64,000 nucleotides of DNA from Desmodesmus armatus (GCA_007449985.2 VIIQ02000793.1:54705-118704), one strand, 5' to 3'. Shown: positions 25,701 to 40,700, counted from the stretch's first letter. Notes: generated from the sequence alone by a model not told the origin. Numbers and translations are program-made.

Positions 25701-28700
25701 GCATGCATAGACACTTGCAAAATGAGGTGCCATTACTAAGGGTTGTAGTACAACCACTATCCCATCAGGCATCTCATTGCGCTGGAGGTGACCCATTTCC
25801 CAAATAAGCACCGAGTATTATCTCAGCAAAGCTAGTAACCTGGCTCACTATGGCCCAAGACAGAAGGCAGGAACCTGCTTATTGACAGTACTGGAACAGC
25901 ATGACGGACAAGCAGATGCCTGGATTGATGTCATGGTCGCCAGTCAGCCAGAGTAACTATTGGGCGGCAAAAACGTACCCAGGTGCCAGGCCTTGAAGGA
26001 AACACAATGCTGTGTGAGGGTACTAGTCAGGCATCAAAAGCCACACGCTCTCACTCCCACCTGCCTTGTGGCCATGATGCCAAAAATGCCTCACATAATC
26101 ACCACATGTCACTCGAAAAGCTGACGAGTCCCCAAAGCAGCCACTGGTCATCCCTGACAGTTGACAATGATGATGACCTGGTGGCTGGCTTTTGTCTTCG
26201 ACTCTGTTGATCAAAGACAAAGACAAAAGCCAGCCACCAGGTCATCATCATTGTCAACTGTCAGGGATGACCAGTGACCTGACTGGATGCCAGGCTCCTG
26301 CTCCTGGCCCAGTCAGCAATTGGATGTTACACAGAACATCGCCCGTTTGGGCAGCCAACAAAAGGCTCATTGGGCAAAAGCAGCTGTGAACCGAAATAAA
26401 GTAACTAGCCACACCAACCATCCTTTCGTTTTTAGTCAATCAGGTGATCTTCACTCTACCTGCCTAAAGCGTTATTCAATGGCCATGAGTGCATCGTCTG
26501 GTCACACAATTCACACAGGAGAAGATCATCAGGTTCCTGGCGCTGGTGCCGATAGCCAGCCAGCCAGTTGAGCATGCATGCACAGATGTTCACACAACCC
26601 TTCCCTTCATACCCACACTAGGCTGGTGGCTGTAGGTACAGTACAAGGTCCTCTACGCCGCACTTCAGGCTCCCCCCCCCCAAAGCAACAGACACCAAGA
26701 TGGACCCAGTGCCCTTCATGCCGCACACAAACTGGGGTGCTCAGGAAAGCCACTCAGCCCAACAATGGCTTACAGACAGGCTTGTTACAGAGGCCAAATA
26801 TGGGGGGGGAGGTTGTTACAAGTAGATACTTTCACCGCAAAGCGGTACTCTCTACACTTGATCGACTGGGTAAGCCAAAGACGCACACCTGAACCGAGGG
26901 AACCTGCAAAGACACGTCAGACAAGACCAGCCCCCCAAAAAAAAACACACAGACATGGCAACTGCCACACACACCGAGTATAGTATCGTGCTTTCAAGAC
27001 TCAGTTGTAAATCTGCAGTCTACACATAGAAGGCAAGAACGTGACCTCCACCATCAACAATGCTGTCGAGGGCGGCGAACAGGTGCCAGGCCTGTTTGTC
27101 CAGGTCGCCGCAGCCAGTTGATCATGCACGGAACAGCGCCCTTATACCCCACCCATACTGGGATGCTCAGCAAACCCACTGAGCCCACCAATGGCTTACA
27201 GAGGGCCAGGATATAAGGCATGAACCTGCCCCCCCCCCACTCAACAATGTTGAGGCCGGCGGCGACCAAGTGCCTGGCTCTTGATCGCCGCCGGCCTCAA
27301 CATTGTCGCCAGCAAGCAAATGAGCATGCATGGAACATCCCCCATGGACAACGCCCTTTACACTGGTCTGGTGGACCCCTCGCTCTGCACTCGGTCCTCC
27401 AAACCCCAATCCCACGCCAGCACCCCACCCCACAGCAACGCAGGGTGCCAAGCATGTACCGGTATGCTCTGTAAAAACCTATGTGCGCTGCAAGAACGAA
27501 AGGCTTACCGAGACCAGGATGGAAGCCAGGAACCTGCTGGGTGTAATTGTTGTAGATTGCTATGACAAACACACCAAGCAGGTGCCTGGCTTTCGATGCT
27601 GGTGCAGCCAGCCAGCCAATGAACATGCATGGATGCCACTCGCCCAACACCCTCTTGTACAAAAACAGTGGCCTGGTGGCCCCCGAGACTGCACTAGATC
27701 CTTGACACCCACTCCAACACCTCCGCCCCCCCCCCCTCAAAACAAACAGCAACACACCCCGCACACCCCCCACACATGTACAGGGTTTCCCAGCAATTGA
27801 GCAGCCCACCAGCAGGTTACCAAGGCCAGGATGGAAGCCAGGAACCTGCTCAGCGTGATCATTGTAAACTGTCACAACGAGCGCACCGAGCAGGTGAATG
27901 TCTTCCGGTCCTGATGGTCAACCATTGTGTGTGCATGAAGTAAGACTCGCGCAGTACCCTCTTTGCCCACACAGGTCTGGTGGCCCCCCATCAGCAGCAA
28001 CAGGACCACAAAACAGGTCCATCCCCACCAATGTCGGTAACAGCGACGAATCCGGCATTGGCGAGGAGGCGCCCGGCGTAAGGGCCTGGCAGCCAGTCAA
28101 CCAGTTGACCACACATGAACAGGTCACCTGAACCATGCACTCATGCACTCACAGGTCTAGTGGCCACCATAACGCACCAGGGCATCCAAACCAACTTCAA
28201 CAACCCTCACTTTGCCCTTCAAAACAAGCAACTCCACACCTTGCACTCACACTGAAGGTCTGGTAGCTCCTGTACTGCACCAGGTCATCCGCACCGCACT
28301 TCAGCACGTGTGCACCCGCATGGCTGTGTGGCACACGCGCGCCAGCACCACACCTCAATGTCACCCAGTGTCATGTCACCCCCCCCCCCACACACACACA
28401 CACATACACACACCGGGGCCCACACTCACGCCCACACCCACCCGCCCACAAGCGAGCCAGCCCCGCACCCCACGATGACCCAGCGTCTTGTCACACCCCA
28501 AACAGGCACAGGGTTGCATGGCACAGCTGCTCAGCCCACCAGCAGCTTGTTGAGGCTCAGCATGGAGCCCAGGAACCTGGTGTGCATGCTCAATCCCCAA
28601 CATGGAGTAAGAGCCAGACACCAGGTGCATGGCTTCTGATCCTGGCCACCAGCCTGCCAGTGGGCACACCAAAAATGCACCAAACACTCTATTACTGTAT

Positions 28701-31700
28701 GTTTACTGGTTACTAGTTGAATGACATGCTGTACTGCAAAAAGCACAGCAGACCCCCCCCCCCCCCAAAACCGCGCACCGCAGCACGAACCCCCACTGTG
28801 ACCCAAAGCGCATACATCCCTCACATGAGCATAGCCTGGCTCAGCAAAGCCGATCAGTCCAAACGACCGGCAGGGCCTCAGCAGGAGAGACTACAAGCCA
28901 GGCACCTGGTCCGTGCCATTGTCAGCATAGAGGTGGCAACGGCTACAGACCAGATGCCTGGCATGGCGTACATTCCTGATTGCATGCCAGCCCATCATAT
29001 ATGGACAGGGTAGCAACCCCCCCCCCCCCCCCCCGCCCACGTACATGCAGCACCACAAACCACTGTGACCCCAAGCACATACATACCTCACCTGCATATG
29101 GCTTCGCTCAGCAAGGCCGATCAGTCAAAAAAAAACGCCAACACCTCAGGATGAAAGATTACAAGCCAGACACCTGGTCAGGGCCGTCGTCGGCATAGGC
29201 TATGGCGACGGCAACGGATCAGATGCATGGCCTGGCATCTATTCCTGGTGGCAAGCCAGCTTATCACATATGGGCGAAACTTTGCGCCCAGCCCCACCCC
29301 TGGAGAGCACACACGTGGCGGCTTGAAGTGGTCAAGATGTTCACCAGCCCCAGCCGCACACCCTGCTGCCTGCCCACCTGACATCTCACATAAAAGCCGT
29401 CCTGGATACAAGCTACCTCGGGCCCCCTGCCCCATGTACTACTAGTAGCTAGTAGCTCAAAGTCTGCCCTACCCCCCCCCCCCTCCTGCCAGCCCACACT
29501 TACACCACACATTTCAGGGTGCCCAAGAACCCTTGTGCACTCATCTGATTTCACCGTGTACTTCCAGCATGCTGCTGGCCACTGCTGTCTGTCCTGCCTG
29601 GCATTGCACACCCAACAGCCCCCCCCCCCCCACACACACACACACACACACCCCAAAAGCCACCAAAACTCAATGGCACGAAACTGCCCCCCCCCCCACC
29701 CAACGGCCACCAAATTTTTTGCACGAAACTGACAGAAAGTAACACGGCCTGATGCGTACCTGGTGGCTCCCCATACTGCAGTAGGTGCTCCAGCATCCTG
29801 CTGGCCATCTGGCTGCCCAGCGGCTCACCCATGGCAATCAGGGCAATGCCCATCACTGCAGGACCTTGGTGCACAGCCTGGGGGAAAGTGGGGGGGGGGG
29901 GGCAGAAAGAGCAGAATGGAGAACGCGGAGCATGGCAGAATACACAAGATGTGACGGGCAGACATGGGTCCTGCACTAGCTTTCTTGCAGTTCGCCTGAC
30001 AGCCACAGCTACCGCATTCCAGCCCACATACTGGCTAGTGCTGCCTTCTGCATCCTACCAAAGCCCAACCCACAACCTACCTTCCATGCTGTTGCCTCCT
30101 CTGTCTCTGTGTGCCCCCCTCACAGCCCCAGCAGCTCCTGAACCTTGAACCCAGTCCCCCCAAACCCGCCCTCGTACCATCACATCAGCAGTGCAGACCA
30201 ACCCAGCAACCATACGGCCACAACCAACGTGATACTATGCCCGTCGCTATGAACACACACCACCCCTTCCCTGCACAAAATGCACCCCGATCTTTCCCCG
30301 ACTCCACCCTACCTTCCATGCTGTTGCCTCCTCTGTCTCTATGTGCTCCCCCCTCCCCCCCAGCCCCAACAGCTCCTGAACCTTCAGCCCAGCCAAAAAC
30401 AACCACCATTCCCAGGCCAGCCCCCGCCTACCAATATCAAGACACCCCCCTCAAGAGCCCCAACACCAACCCACCTTCCAAGCTGTTGCCTCCTCAGTCT
30501 CTATGTGCTCCCCGCACAGCCCCAGCAGCTCCTGAACCTTGAGCACGTTGCCTGTGCCGGCGTACGCGCAGCTGTCCAACACAACCTGGGCGTACTTGGA
30601 CACATGCTCCGTAAGCGTCTTGATGATCTGGCAAAGGGGGGGGGGTGAAAATTGACAAACAAGGGAGAATGATGCGGACTTTTGCAAAGAAAAGGATTAT
30701 CAAACTACCAGTGTCAGGCAGACAACCACAGACACCAGCCACCATCACACGCCCACACAAAGAGGCTACCCTGACTGCGTGTGCATGTGTGCGCAGCACG
30801 TGCTGCTCATGAGATCACACTCCCCCGGCTGTCTCACCTCCAGTGTTGGCTCCACTGTCTCCTGCTTGCCCAGGAAGAGCAGGGCCAGACCCAACACGAG
30901 GAACTTCACCCAGCAGCCTGACAGCTCAGCTTCACCCCTGAACAACACGTGCAGGAGGAAACACAGGCACAAAGTCACTTTGTGGCACAATCAGCACAGA
31001 CAAGTGATGACAAGACCAGCGACTTCACCCACCAGCAGCCCGACAGCTCAGAAGACATGTACAGAAGCTACACCCAGCAGCTAGATAGCTCAGCGCCATT
31101 CACAATGCAAAAGGGACACACAAAAGTAGGACACAGATATGCACAGGCATGCGCACCAAAAAACCTTGCGGTTCAACACGCACTGTACCCTGCACAAGCA
31201 ACAGCATGCACTTGCCACCAAGCACGCTGATAGAACTGAACACGGCTACTGAGTTGCGAAGGAAAGAAGGACGCAAGCTAGCTTGAGGATAGCACAGGCT
31301 GGAGGGGGACGAAGGGGGGAGGGGGGCTGCAACCTCGGTTTGCAGCTGGAGCATGGATGATTTGGGAACTACCCAGCTCCCGTATGCCTTCTTCTGTGCA
31401 GAGCAGCACAGGAATCCTGCGCAGCTCTTTACAGAGGAGGAATGCATATGAGAGATGAAGATTCCGCACAAGCTGCCAGCAGAAAGGGAGGGCAGGAAGG
31501 CTGTGTGAATGTGATTGGTGTGAGGGCATGCTAGTAAGTCAGCTGACCAACGCCACACCCGCTTCCCCACGAAACCCCCTCCCCGTCAACAGTTGACCAA
31601 CCACGCTCCCTACTTCTCAGGTCAATCACCGTCCAGGAGAAGACTGTTGACCTGAGAATCAGAGAATGTGGTTTGTGTGTTGTTCAGGTTGTGTGTTGTT

Positions 31701-34700
31701 CAGGAAAAGGGGTGCCTCCCTGCCTGCCAACCACACATGCTGCCCCCACCCTCCCTCCCTGCCCTGCTGATGAGTCACACTCATTCTGGCAGGTGACCGA
31801 CACCACGCCCACCCCCCTTTTTCCGACCACAACCCCCTGCTTCTCGAGTCAAACCACCACCAAACGGCAGGTGGTTGACCTGAGAATCATGGATTGAGAT
31901 TGGGGTGTTGATGAGATGGGAAGCTTCCCTTAAGGGGTGCCTCCGTCCCTGCCTAAGGAGTCTTGCGACTAAAAGCATTGCACCCCTGTGCTCACCACAA
32001 CCCCCTTCATGTAACAGCATACCAACCACACTCCCTGACTCTCAAGTCAAGCACCATCAAGAAGAACATTTCCAACCTGAGAAACAGAGAATGTGGTTTG
32101 TGGGTTGTGTAGGGGAAGGGGTCCTCCCTCCCTGCCAGGATAATTAGTCAGACAAACAACACTACACCCCCTGTGCTCACCACAACCCCCTTCATGTAAC
32201 AGCATACCAACCACACTCCCTGACTCTCAAGTCAAGCACCATCAAGAAGAACATTTCCAACCTGAGAAACAGAGAATGTGGTTTGTGGGTTGTGTAGGGG
32301 AAGGGGTCCTCCCTCCCTGCCAGGAAATTAGTCAGACAAACAACACTACACCCCCTGTGCTCACCACAACCCCCTTCATGTAACAGCATACCAACCACAC
32401 TAACTGACTCTCAAGTCAAGCACCATCAAGAAGAACATTTCCAACCTGAGAAACAGAGAATGTGGTTTGTGGGTTGTGTAGGGGAAGGGGTCCTCCCTCC
32501 CTGCCAGGCATGTGGTTGGTGGGTTGTTCAGGAGAAGGGTGCCTCCCTCCCTGCCATGCAAATGAGTCAGGCGACTGACACCATGACCCCTTCCTCAGCA
32601 ACCCCCCTTCCCTTCAACAACGCAACAATCACGTTCCCTGCTTCTCAGGTCAATAACCATCAAACTAATGGTGCTGGACCTCAGAACCAGATAATGTGAT
32701 GGGTGTATGTTGGAGGGGAAGGAGTGCCTCCCTCCCTGCCGTGTCAATGAGTCAATCAAGACCACGTCCCCCTTGCCCACCACAGCCAATTTGTCAAGAG
32801 CACACTCAACCCACCCATGGTAGACAAAGCAATTACCACCATACCAACTGCCCTCCGCAACTGCCCTCCTCGCATGCTCATGAGTGCTGCCAGTAAAGGC
32901 TCGCAAAGGTCCTGCGCTTCCTTTTATGTCCTTTCAAAACACACTCGCCGCCTCCTTCACATTTCAATACTTCAGGGCGGCACAGTGATCCCCAACCTCT
33001 CACACACTGCCTCCCTCTGATAAGGAAGGTGACGACCCCCACGTCCACCAAACAAGATCCACATCCTCAGCTGCAGATCAGTCCTTTGACTGCCGCGCTC
33101 ACCTGCTCATGAGTGCTGTGAGTATTGCCTCCACCACGTCCTCCTTGCAGCTGGAGGTGAACACCAGACCTAAGGCTAGGCCGGCCAGACCAGCAACCTC
33201 CATCGGCATGTCGGAGTCAAGCACCTACAGGTTGCAGGGGGGCACAGGGAGGGAGGCAAGTGAGCTCAGTGTGTCTGTGGATGGCGCAGGGGGCATGCCA
33301 ACATGCATCTGGCAGAGACTCAGATGCCCCCACACTGTCCTTGGGAGGGGACGGGAAGAGGGAGTGGATGGGGAAGGGGGGGGGGGGGTAGAGGCTTTGC
33401 AGCTGGAGGTGAACACCAGGCCCAGCGCCAGGCCAGCCAGACCAGCAACTTCCATGGACTTGTCAGAGTCAAGCACCTACGGGTGTTGAAGCGCGCGTGG
33501 GGGGGGGGGGGGGGAGTGCAGTTTGCGTCAGCATTTTGTGGGGGAGTGGGGTGTGTTTGTTTTGGGGGAGGGGGGGGGACTCTTGAAGCATGAAGATGGG
33601 GCCACAGCAACACTCGTGGGGGCAACGAGCAGTGAGTCAGTTTTGAAGCTTGCAGCTGTGGATACCAGACCTAGCGCCAGGCCGGCCAGACCAGTGAACT
33701 CCATATGCCGATTCAATGATCGAGAACAACCAGTTAGCCTGGGTCGCTCTTTATTGCAGTGACACTGATGAGGGCGCAGGCAGGGTTGCTCTCATTCCCC
33801 CCCCCCCCCGCCTCAAAAGAGGTACCCGTCCTGTGTACCCCCGCACCCTTGGGAAAAACCCCCCACTCCCAAAAGCAAGCATGAACCTACCAGCGGCACC
33901 AGCAGGTCCTGCACCTCCTCCCTTTGTGTCCCCGCATACGCCAGCCCAAGGCCCAAGATAGCCCCCGCCCTGATGCCTGGGTCGCTGTTTGTTGCGTAAT
34001 CACTGATAAGGGCAAAGGCAGGGTCGTTCTCATTCTGCACCCCACAGTTGACCAGGCCGATTGCAAGTAGGGCACCAGCAACAACTGCGTTGTCGCTGCT
34101 GTAGAGGTACCTGCAGGGGCACAGCACAGCACAGCACAGCACAAAGCACAGCATGCTCAGGACAGTGGTGTTTCCAAAAAATGCAGCTTGAGTGCCAGTA
34201 GGGCACCAGCCACCACTGCAGGGGCACAGCACAGTACAGTACAGCACAAAGCACAGCACACAGCGCCTGTTCAGCCCTGCTACATGTTGACCACACCAAT
34301 GGCTAGCAGTGCAACATTCAGGTCTGCCGCCACTGCGCTGTCGATGACAAATGACTGCACAAGGCACACCACATGCCCAGCATTGCAAGATGACGTTCAC
34401 ATTGGACATGAGTCCTCTTCCTATTCCCTGAGGCTGACAAGCAGCTCAGCTCAGTGCCCCCCCCCCCCCCCCCCCCGAGGGCCACAGCCTATCCTCCTGC
34501 CTCCTATTGAAGATCACATGCTCTCAACTACCTTTAATTGGTGACAATTGATGAGTACTGACGAGTGTCAATCAGTGAGTCCTTCCACCAGGTGCAGATG
34601 CAGATCATGATACTTACTTGTCAATGAGTGACAGTCCCCCTCCACGTGCCACAGGCTGATTCATGGAAGGTGCATAGAATCCACAGCAAACACCCCAAAG

Positions 34701-37700
34701 TCTTACAGACATTTCATGACAAGAATATCGGACTCACTTGTCGATGAGTGGCAGTCCCCCCTCCACGTCCCACAGGCTGATGAGTCCCAGGCTGGCTGTG
34801 GCACTGGTCTTGCCGTGGTCCTTGTTCTTGAAGATCCAGTGAACTGGGGACAAAAACAGCACAGCACAGCACAGCACAGCACAGCACAGCACAGCACAGC
34901 ACAGAGAGCCGGGTAGTTGAAGACTCCTTCTCGTCAGTAAAGCATCACGCATTGGGACATCCTTGGCTGCAAGTGTGTGCTGCCTGTCAATATCTTGGTG
35001 ATCACTTAATTTCGCCTGCACATCACACCAGAAACACCACTCTGATGACATGTCGCACGCAACAGGAATAGCAATTCAAAAAGGGCCCCGCAACCCACAA
35101 CGGGGCCAGGGGCTCATGTGCTGTACAGCAACATGCTGCACCCACCTATGAACCTGAGGCCTCAGAGGAGACAGAGACCCCCCCTTTCCACCATACCACA
35201 AACAATGCTGTGAGGACGGGTTCATGCAACACGATAGCACATAGATGCCCTGCAACCCACAAGGGAACCAGGAGCTCATGTGAGATTGCCAATACCCATA
35301 CTAATGTTGCAGGAATTAACCCTCTTCCTGGCACTAGCCAGCGAGCAGACCTGTTCATGGGGTTCACCAAAGATATAAGCAACCTTTAACTTCGCATTCG
35401 GATGAAGGGCGATTGCGCCAACCTGTGTCGGAACCTGATGCCTCAGATGAGACAGACACCAGCTTGTCCTGACCAAACCCGGCGTTGACAAACGCGTTGA
35501 CAAATGTTGACGCCAGGTTTTGCCGGGCGGAGTCCAGGGCAGGTCCCTGCGGCTGCCGGCCATCTGCATTGCAGCACAGGACAGCACAGAGCAGTGCAAC
35601 GGCAGAGTGGTGAAAGTCCCATTCACAACAGGGAGCGACCTAGTGTGGCTGGATGACGACCAGAGTTTGCGGGCATGGCAGTATGCATTCAAATGCACTT
35701 GCAGTAATGCCACCATGAACATGGAGCACGCACAGCGCGTCATCCAAGGCTATTCCCTACCCCTGTGCCTGTGCGGTGTGTTTCGTAGACATCCTCAAGC
35801 ACCTTGCACTTCCCACACAGTGTGTTTGGCTACCACCCACCCCAACCTGGACAACCCTTTACCAAACCCCTGTACCAGTGAAGTGGGCCTTGTACACGTA
35901 TTCAGGCTACAACATGTACATGTCCCAGGCTACGAACGCATGCCATCACACTCTCTAGCCCTGCATTTTCTTCACCCGTTGCCCAGCCTGACCCCTACCC
36001 CCTCACCCACACTCACAGGCCCCCTGCACCTTCCCACCACATCCTTGCCAGTGATGGGCTAGTAAACTGACCTGTGAGGTGTGTCTTGTAGACATCCTCC
36101 GGCACCTTTGGCTCCATCACGTCCAGGTCCCGTGCGAAATGTCACCATCACCCACCACCCGCACTGTCTACTCTTGTGTGGTAATCCCCCCCCTTCCACC
36201 CCCCCACCCCCCCACCCACCCACACATAAAGATCGTGAGCCCAGGGGAGGGAGGGGTTAGGAGAACAGCCAGGAGGTCGGCTATTTCCACTGACCTGTGA
36301 GGTGTGTCTTGTAGACATCCTCCGGCACCTTTGGCTCCATCACGTCCAGGTCCCGGGCCAGTGCCAGGAAGTGCTCACTCAGCTTGCTGTTGCTGATGAT
36401 CTCACGCAGCACATCACGCTCCTCATCATCCTGGGGCAAAACGGGTTGAAAGGGGGCAGGGGTAATGCTGTTGGTGCATGAGAGTGGTGGTGGTGTGTGT
36501 GTGTGTGGGGGGGGGTTGACATGACTCCACAACAAGGTCAGGAAGAGGTGCAGGCAGCACGTCACGCTCCTCAGCATCCTGTGAGTGCAGCATGAGTGAT
36601 GATAAGTATCAGAGGGTGGGGGCAGGGTGATGGTGAGGGTGTGGCAACACCCCTATCACTCTGCCTTGACGTGTGCAAAATCACACTGTGCATGGAGCAC
36701 GGGAGGGGACACAGGGGACCTGGGGGGGGGGGTGACTGTGCTGGAGCAGCTTGCTGTTGCTGGTGATCTTACGCAGCACGTCACGCTCCTCATCATCCTG
36801 TGAGGCAGAGCAGATGATCAAAGAGGGCAGGGTGATGCTGGTGGTGCTTGAGAGTGGTGGTGGTGGTGTGCACGTGACTCCAAAGAAACAACGGGCACTG
36901 CTCACTCAGCTTGCTGTTGCTGCCAGGTATACGCAGCACATCACGCTCCACTTCATCCTTTGAGCGGGGGGGGGGGGGGGGTGAAGGGATGGGAAGTGGT
37001 TGAGGTGTGTTTGCAGAATCAGATGTGTGCAAAGTCGCAATGTGTATGGGATGGGTAGGGTGCAAGGCTGTTGGGTAACTGCACACTGCAGATGTGCTCT
37101 TGTTGGTGAATTCAAACTAACACTCTGAGAAAGAAAGAAGAAAGAAAACTAACAATCTGCACGCCACGCTCATCTTCTTCCTGAAAAGTGGTGAGTGGCA
37201 AAAATGGCTTCACTGGTTGGATGCAGAGCTCCCATGCATCCCCTGTGTCCACAAACACAAGTTTGTCAACACATGCGATGCATGGGGATTCAGCATTCAA
37301 CCAGTGAAGTCATTTTTGCCACATAACACAGCTTACACAGAGGCTGTTCACCCTGACAGCAACCTCTCCTGTTTGCTGCACCCCTGTTTGTGAGCTGCCC
37401 CTGCATAGACTGCAACTGCATCAGTGCACAGCCTCTCACACACCTCAATGACTGAGAGGCCCTCATCTGGATTGATCTGCACCCCCTCTTTCTTCCCCTT
37501 TCTACTCAACCCCACTCGAAATATACAAAAGCGATACAAAAGGCAAAGAATGTCAAGGCACGCACCTCCACGGCTGTTGGCCCCTCCTCCAGGTTGAGTT
37601 GCACCCCTCTTCCTTTCCCTGTATACTAAAACATACCCAACTCAGAACATACAAAGGCAATCATACAAAGGCAAACTTCTTGAAGAATGTCAAGACACGC

Positions 37701-40700
37701 AAGACACGTACCTCAACGGCTGTGGGGCCCTCCTCCAGGTTGAACTCCCCCCTCTTCACTTTCCAGTATACTGAAACACACCCAACTCAAAATACACAAG
37801 AGCAATACAAAAGGCAAAGAATGTCAAGGCACGCACCTCAACAGCTGTGGGCCCCTCCTCCAGGTTGAGCTGCACCCCCTGGCGTGCCAGCAGGTAGCCC
37901 AGCTGCCGCCGCTCGAGTTTGTCACCAGCAGCAGCTGCAAGCAGCACATACAAAAGACATTCTGTTTCAGGACAGTGTCAGGACAGTCCCAGGACAATCA
38001 CAAGAAGGATGCAGGAAGCTACGCTGGCAATGAAGCCAGCCGGTGTGACTGCAGGGGGCTGGAAGCACACACAGGGTGGGTCTGCCGTCAACTAGCAGCT
38101 GCAGGCAGCAGGAATGAGACAACGCGTGTGACGATACAGACATAAGCACCTACGCGGCAACTGGTCAGCTACATGGCAAGTGATGGGTGAGCTATGAAAG
38201 GGGCGTACACCACGCAGGACATGTACAGGTACTAGCCGCACTGATACACCCCACCTACCGGAGCACTGCATTGAGCCGCAGCACCACCCGCATGGCATCA
38301 TGATAAGTGTGATTTTGTTTTCGTGTGTGTGTGTGTTGGGGGGGGGGTCCCAGCTTGCCCGAGCTACCAGGTAACACCACACAGCAGACAGCACCCACAC
38401 CCATGCCCCCAAAGCCCCAACTTACCAAAGCTCTGCTCTATGAGGGGCACCTCGTTGAGCCGCAGTGCCACCCGCATGGCATCGTGGACCTTCTTCTGGG
38501 TCATGTAGATGCGAAACGCCAGCTGCAGCACCTGCAGGGGGACAGCAGCAGCGAGGTGTGCTCAGCACGATGTGTCACTGGACAAGTGCTGACACACGCA
38601 TACTATGTGTTGCCATGGGTGCTGTAGCGGCAGAATGGCAGCAGCAAAGGGGCAGCCGGGCATATATGCGGTCGTGTGTGTCTGTGTTGCTGTTGATATG
38701 GTGATCACCACGGCACCCATCCCTGTCGTAAATTAGGCAGGTAGGTGCGGCATGGTGTGAGGTGTGATGACAACGGCACACACCATATGGAAAGACGCTT
38801 CCTTCTGCCAGACCCCCCCCCCCCCCCCCGCGCCCGCCCGACCCCACTTCCAACAACAAACCACCCAACACATTTACCTGTGTGTCCTCAGGCTCTGGCA
38901 GGTATGTGCAGCATGATGTGAGGTAGAGGCAGGTGCGTGCAAAGTTTTTTTCGTCCACGTAGGCCTCCAGCTGCTCCAGCTGGTCAACCTCAAGCAGCAG
39001 GTCAACAGCCTCAGGCTCTGAAGGAGGGGGAAAGGGGGGGGCGGGGGGGGGGGGGGTCAAATGAAGAACACGAGTGAGCAACAGCATTTGAAAAGTGGAG
39101 GGGAGGGGGTGTGGGGGATGTCTTCAGAACAAGAGGGCTGACCGGTCGCTGACAGCAGTTCAGGGGCGGGGCTGAGCGCTGGGTTGCAAAGACAGGCGGG
39201 GTGGATGAATGGGTGACCTGGTGACTTGTCGACAAGCGGGTGGGAGTATCAACATGCAGCAGCTGAGGCTGTGAAAGCGGGGGGGGGGGGGCACTCTGGT
39301 TTGTGTGTGTGGGGGGGGGGGAGGGGGACACCAAGCAGCATCTCACATGTGCAGGTGGGGAGGTACAGCCTGACTCTGCTCAACCAGCTGCGCATGGTCC
39401 AGCAGGTCAGGCCATACCAACCAACTTGCAAGGAGGAGTAATGGGGGAGTATGTTACATGGACATTTTCGCCAAACAACAATGGCATTGCCCACCAGGAT
39501 CGAGCCAGGTGAACCTCATAAGTTGACTCCCCTGCGGTGGTTTGCACCACCTACACCGGGTTGACCAAAGAAGGCAGAACCACCAGAATTGCAGCAAGTG
39601 CCAGCCATGCTAGGAACCTATTGTGTGCAGAGATGAGGGCAGGCAACTATACCAGTGTGGACACAAGAAACAGAACAAAGTCAGTCAAATACCCATAGTA
39701 AGGCCAAGCAAGCGTGCTCTGCGCACTTTCATTTTGTACAAAGTGTGTGCCAGGGCCGACTGTTCGGCATGTTGAAACACAGTAGCAACACAATCTTGGT
39801 CACCCAACTGGACTGAAGCCGGGTCAGCAAAGGCTGGGCAGGCGGTGCGCAGATCATCATACACGGGACATTCAAGAATGAAGTGCTTTAGATCTTCAAC
39901 ATTGTTGCTGGTGCCAGTACGGGCCAGCACAGCAGCGCGGTTGGCCAGCGAAGCGTCCTGACCAGAGCACAAACGACAGATGCGATCCGCCCTTGGGACA
40001 GACTCCCTACGCTTGCGACCCTGCTCAATTTCAAGATGTGCAGAGCCAACACGCAACTGCGCCAGGTTTTGTGCCACGTTGAAAGACAAGCACAACTTCA
40101 TATGCGGGGCTGCATGGTCTCTAGAGAAAGGATCAAAGCCAGGGTCAAGAGGGTATACCCATGCATGGTGTGTAAGCCTGTGAATGCCGGCAGACGGTGC
40201 AGTGCGAGGGGTGCCTTCTGTAAGACCCTGCCACCTATCACGGAACAGGCCAGCCAAGGCAGCCTGCACAGCTGACTCCTGCCACCGCTGCTGCAACACC
40301 CACTCCAAAGGCTGCTGCCGCCAGCTACTATCAAGGAGCTGCAAGCCAGACATAGTGTGCAACACACCATACGACCAGCAACGCTGACAGCCATCCAAGG
40401 CCAACATAACGTCCTCGCGCCACACACAACTGGCCAGTGACCTGGGCTCCTCATCACGCGAATCCGACAGCTTGGTCCACCACCGCGCAGCCAGGACTAC
40501 CCAGTGGTACATGACGGGAATGCGGTGCAGGTCCCGGTATAATACATCCTTGGCAACCCCTTTGATGGATCCTGTCATGATCCTCAGGAACGAGGTGTGC
40601 ACACTCTCGGCTTGTGTGTCGTACGGTGCGGAGTGCAGGCGCTTCACAAACATTGCCGGGCCCCAGATATGCGACGCATATGACAACACAGGCTCGACCA

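Larger units (their letters stand above)
22750..29250. repeat. Long array of diverged repeats filling RPN1 intron 13
   Basis: Two motifs recur every few hundred bases: one around CAGGCACCTGGTCA and one around TCCTGGCCGCCAATCAG. A third type (for example near 26625, 27360, 27670, 27975, 28155 and 28255) resembles the 3' end of RPN1 exon 13 with its donor (plus strand GGTCTGGTGGC...CTGCAC). The units are strongly diverged. No open frame in this 6.5 kb has a recognisable product; the longer ones simply follow repeat composition. Confidence 0.65.

Noticed and set aside
27297..27875. A 192-aa minus-strand frame within RPN1 intron 13
   Set aside because: It follows the repeat array and contains no exon-like homology, splice sites or family motif.
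31991..32510. Regularly spaced repeats resembling a CRISPR array
   Set aside because: The units are about 185 bp and tandem with no unique spacers, they sit in a eukaryotic intron, and there are no cas genes.
37441..37745. The exon-5 end copies as alternative cassette exons
   Set aside because: They carry donors but no acceptor in front of the copied part, so they cannot be spliced in as complete exons.
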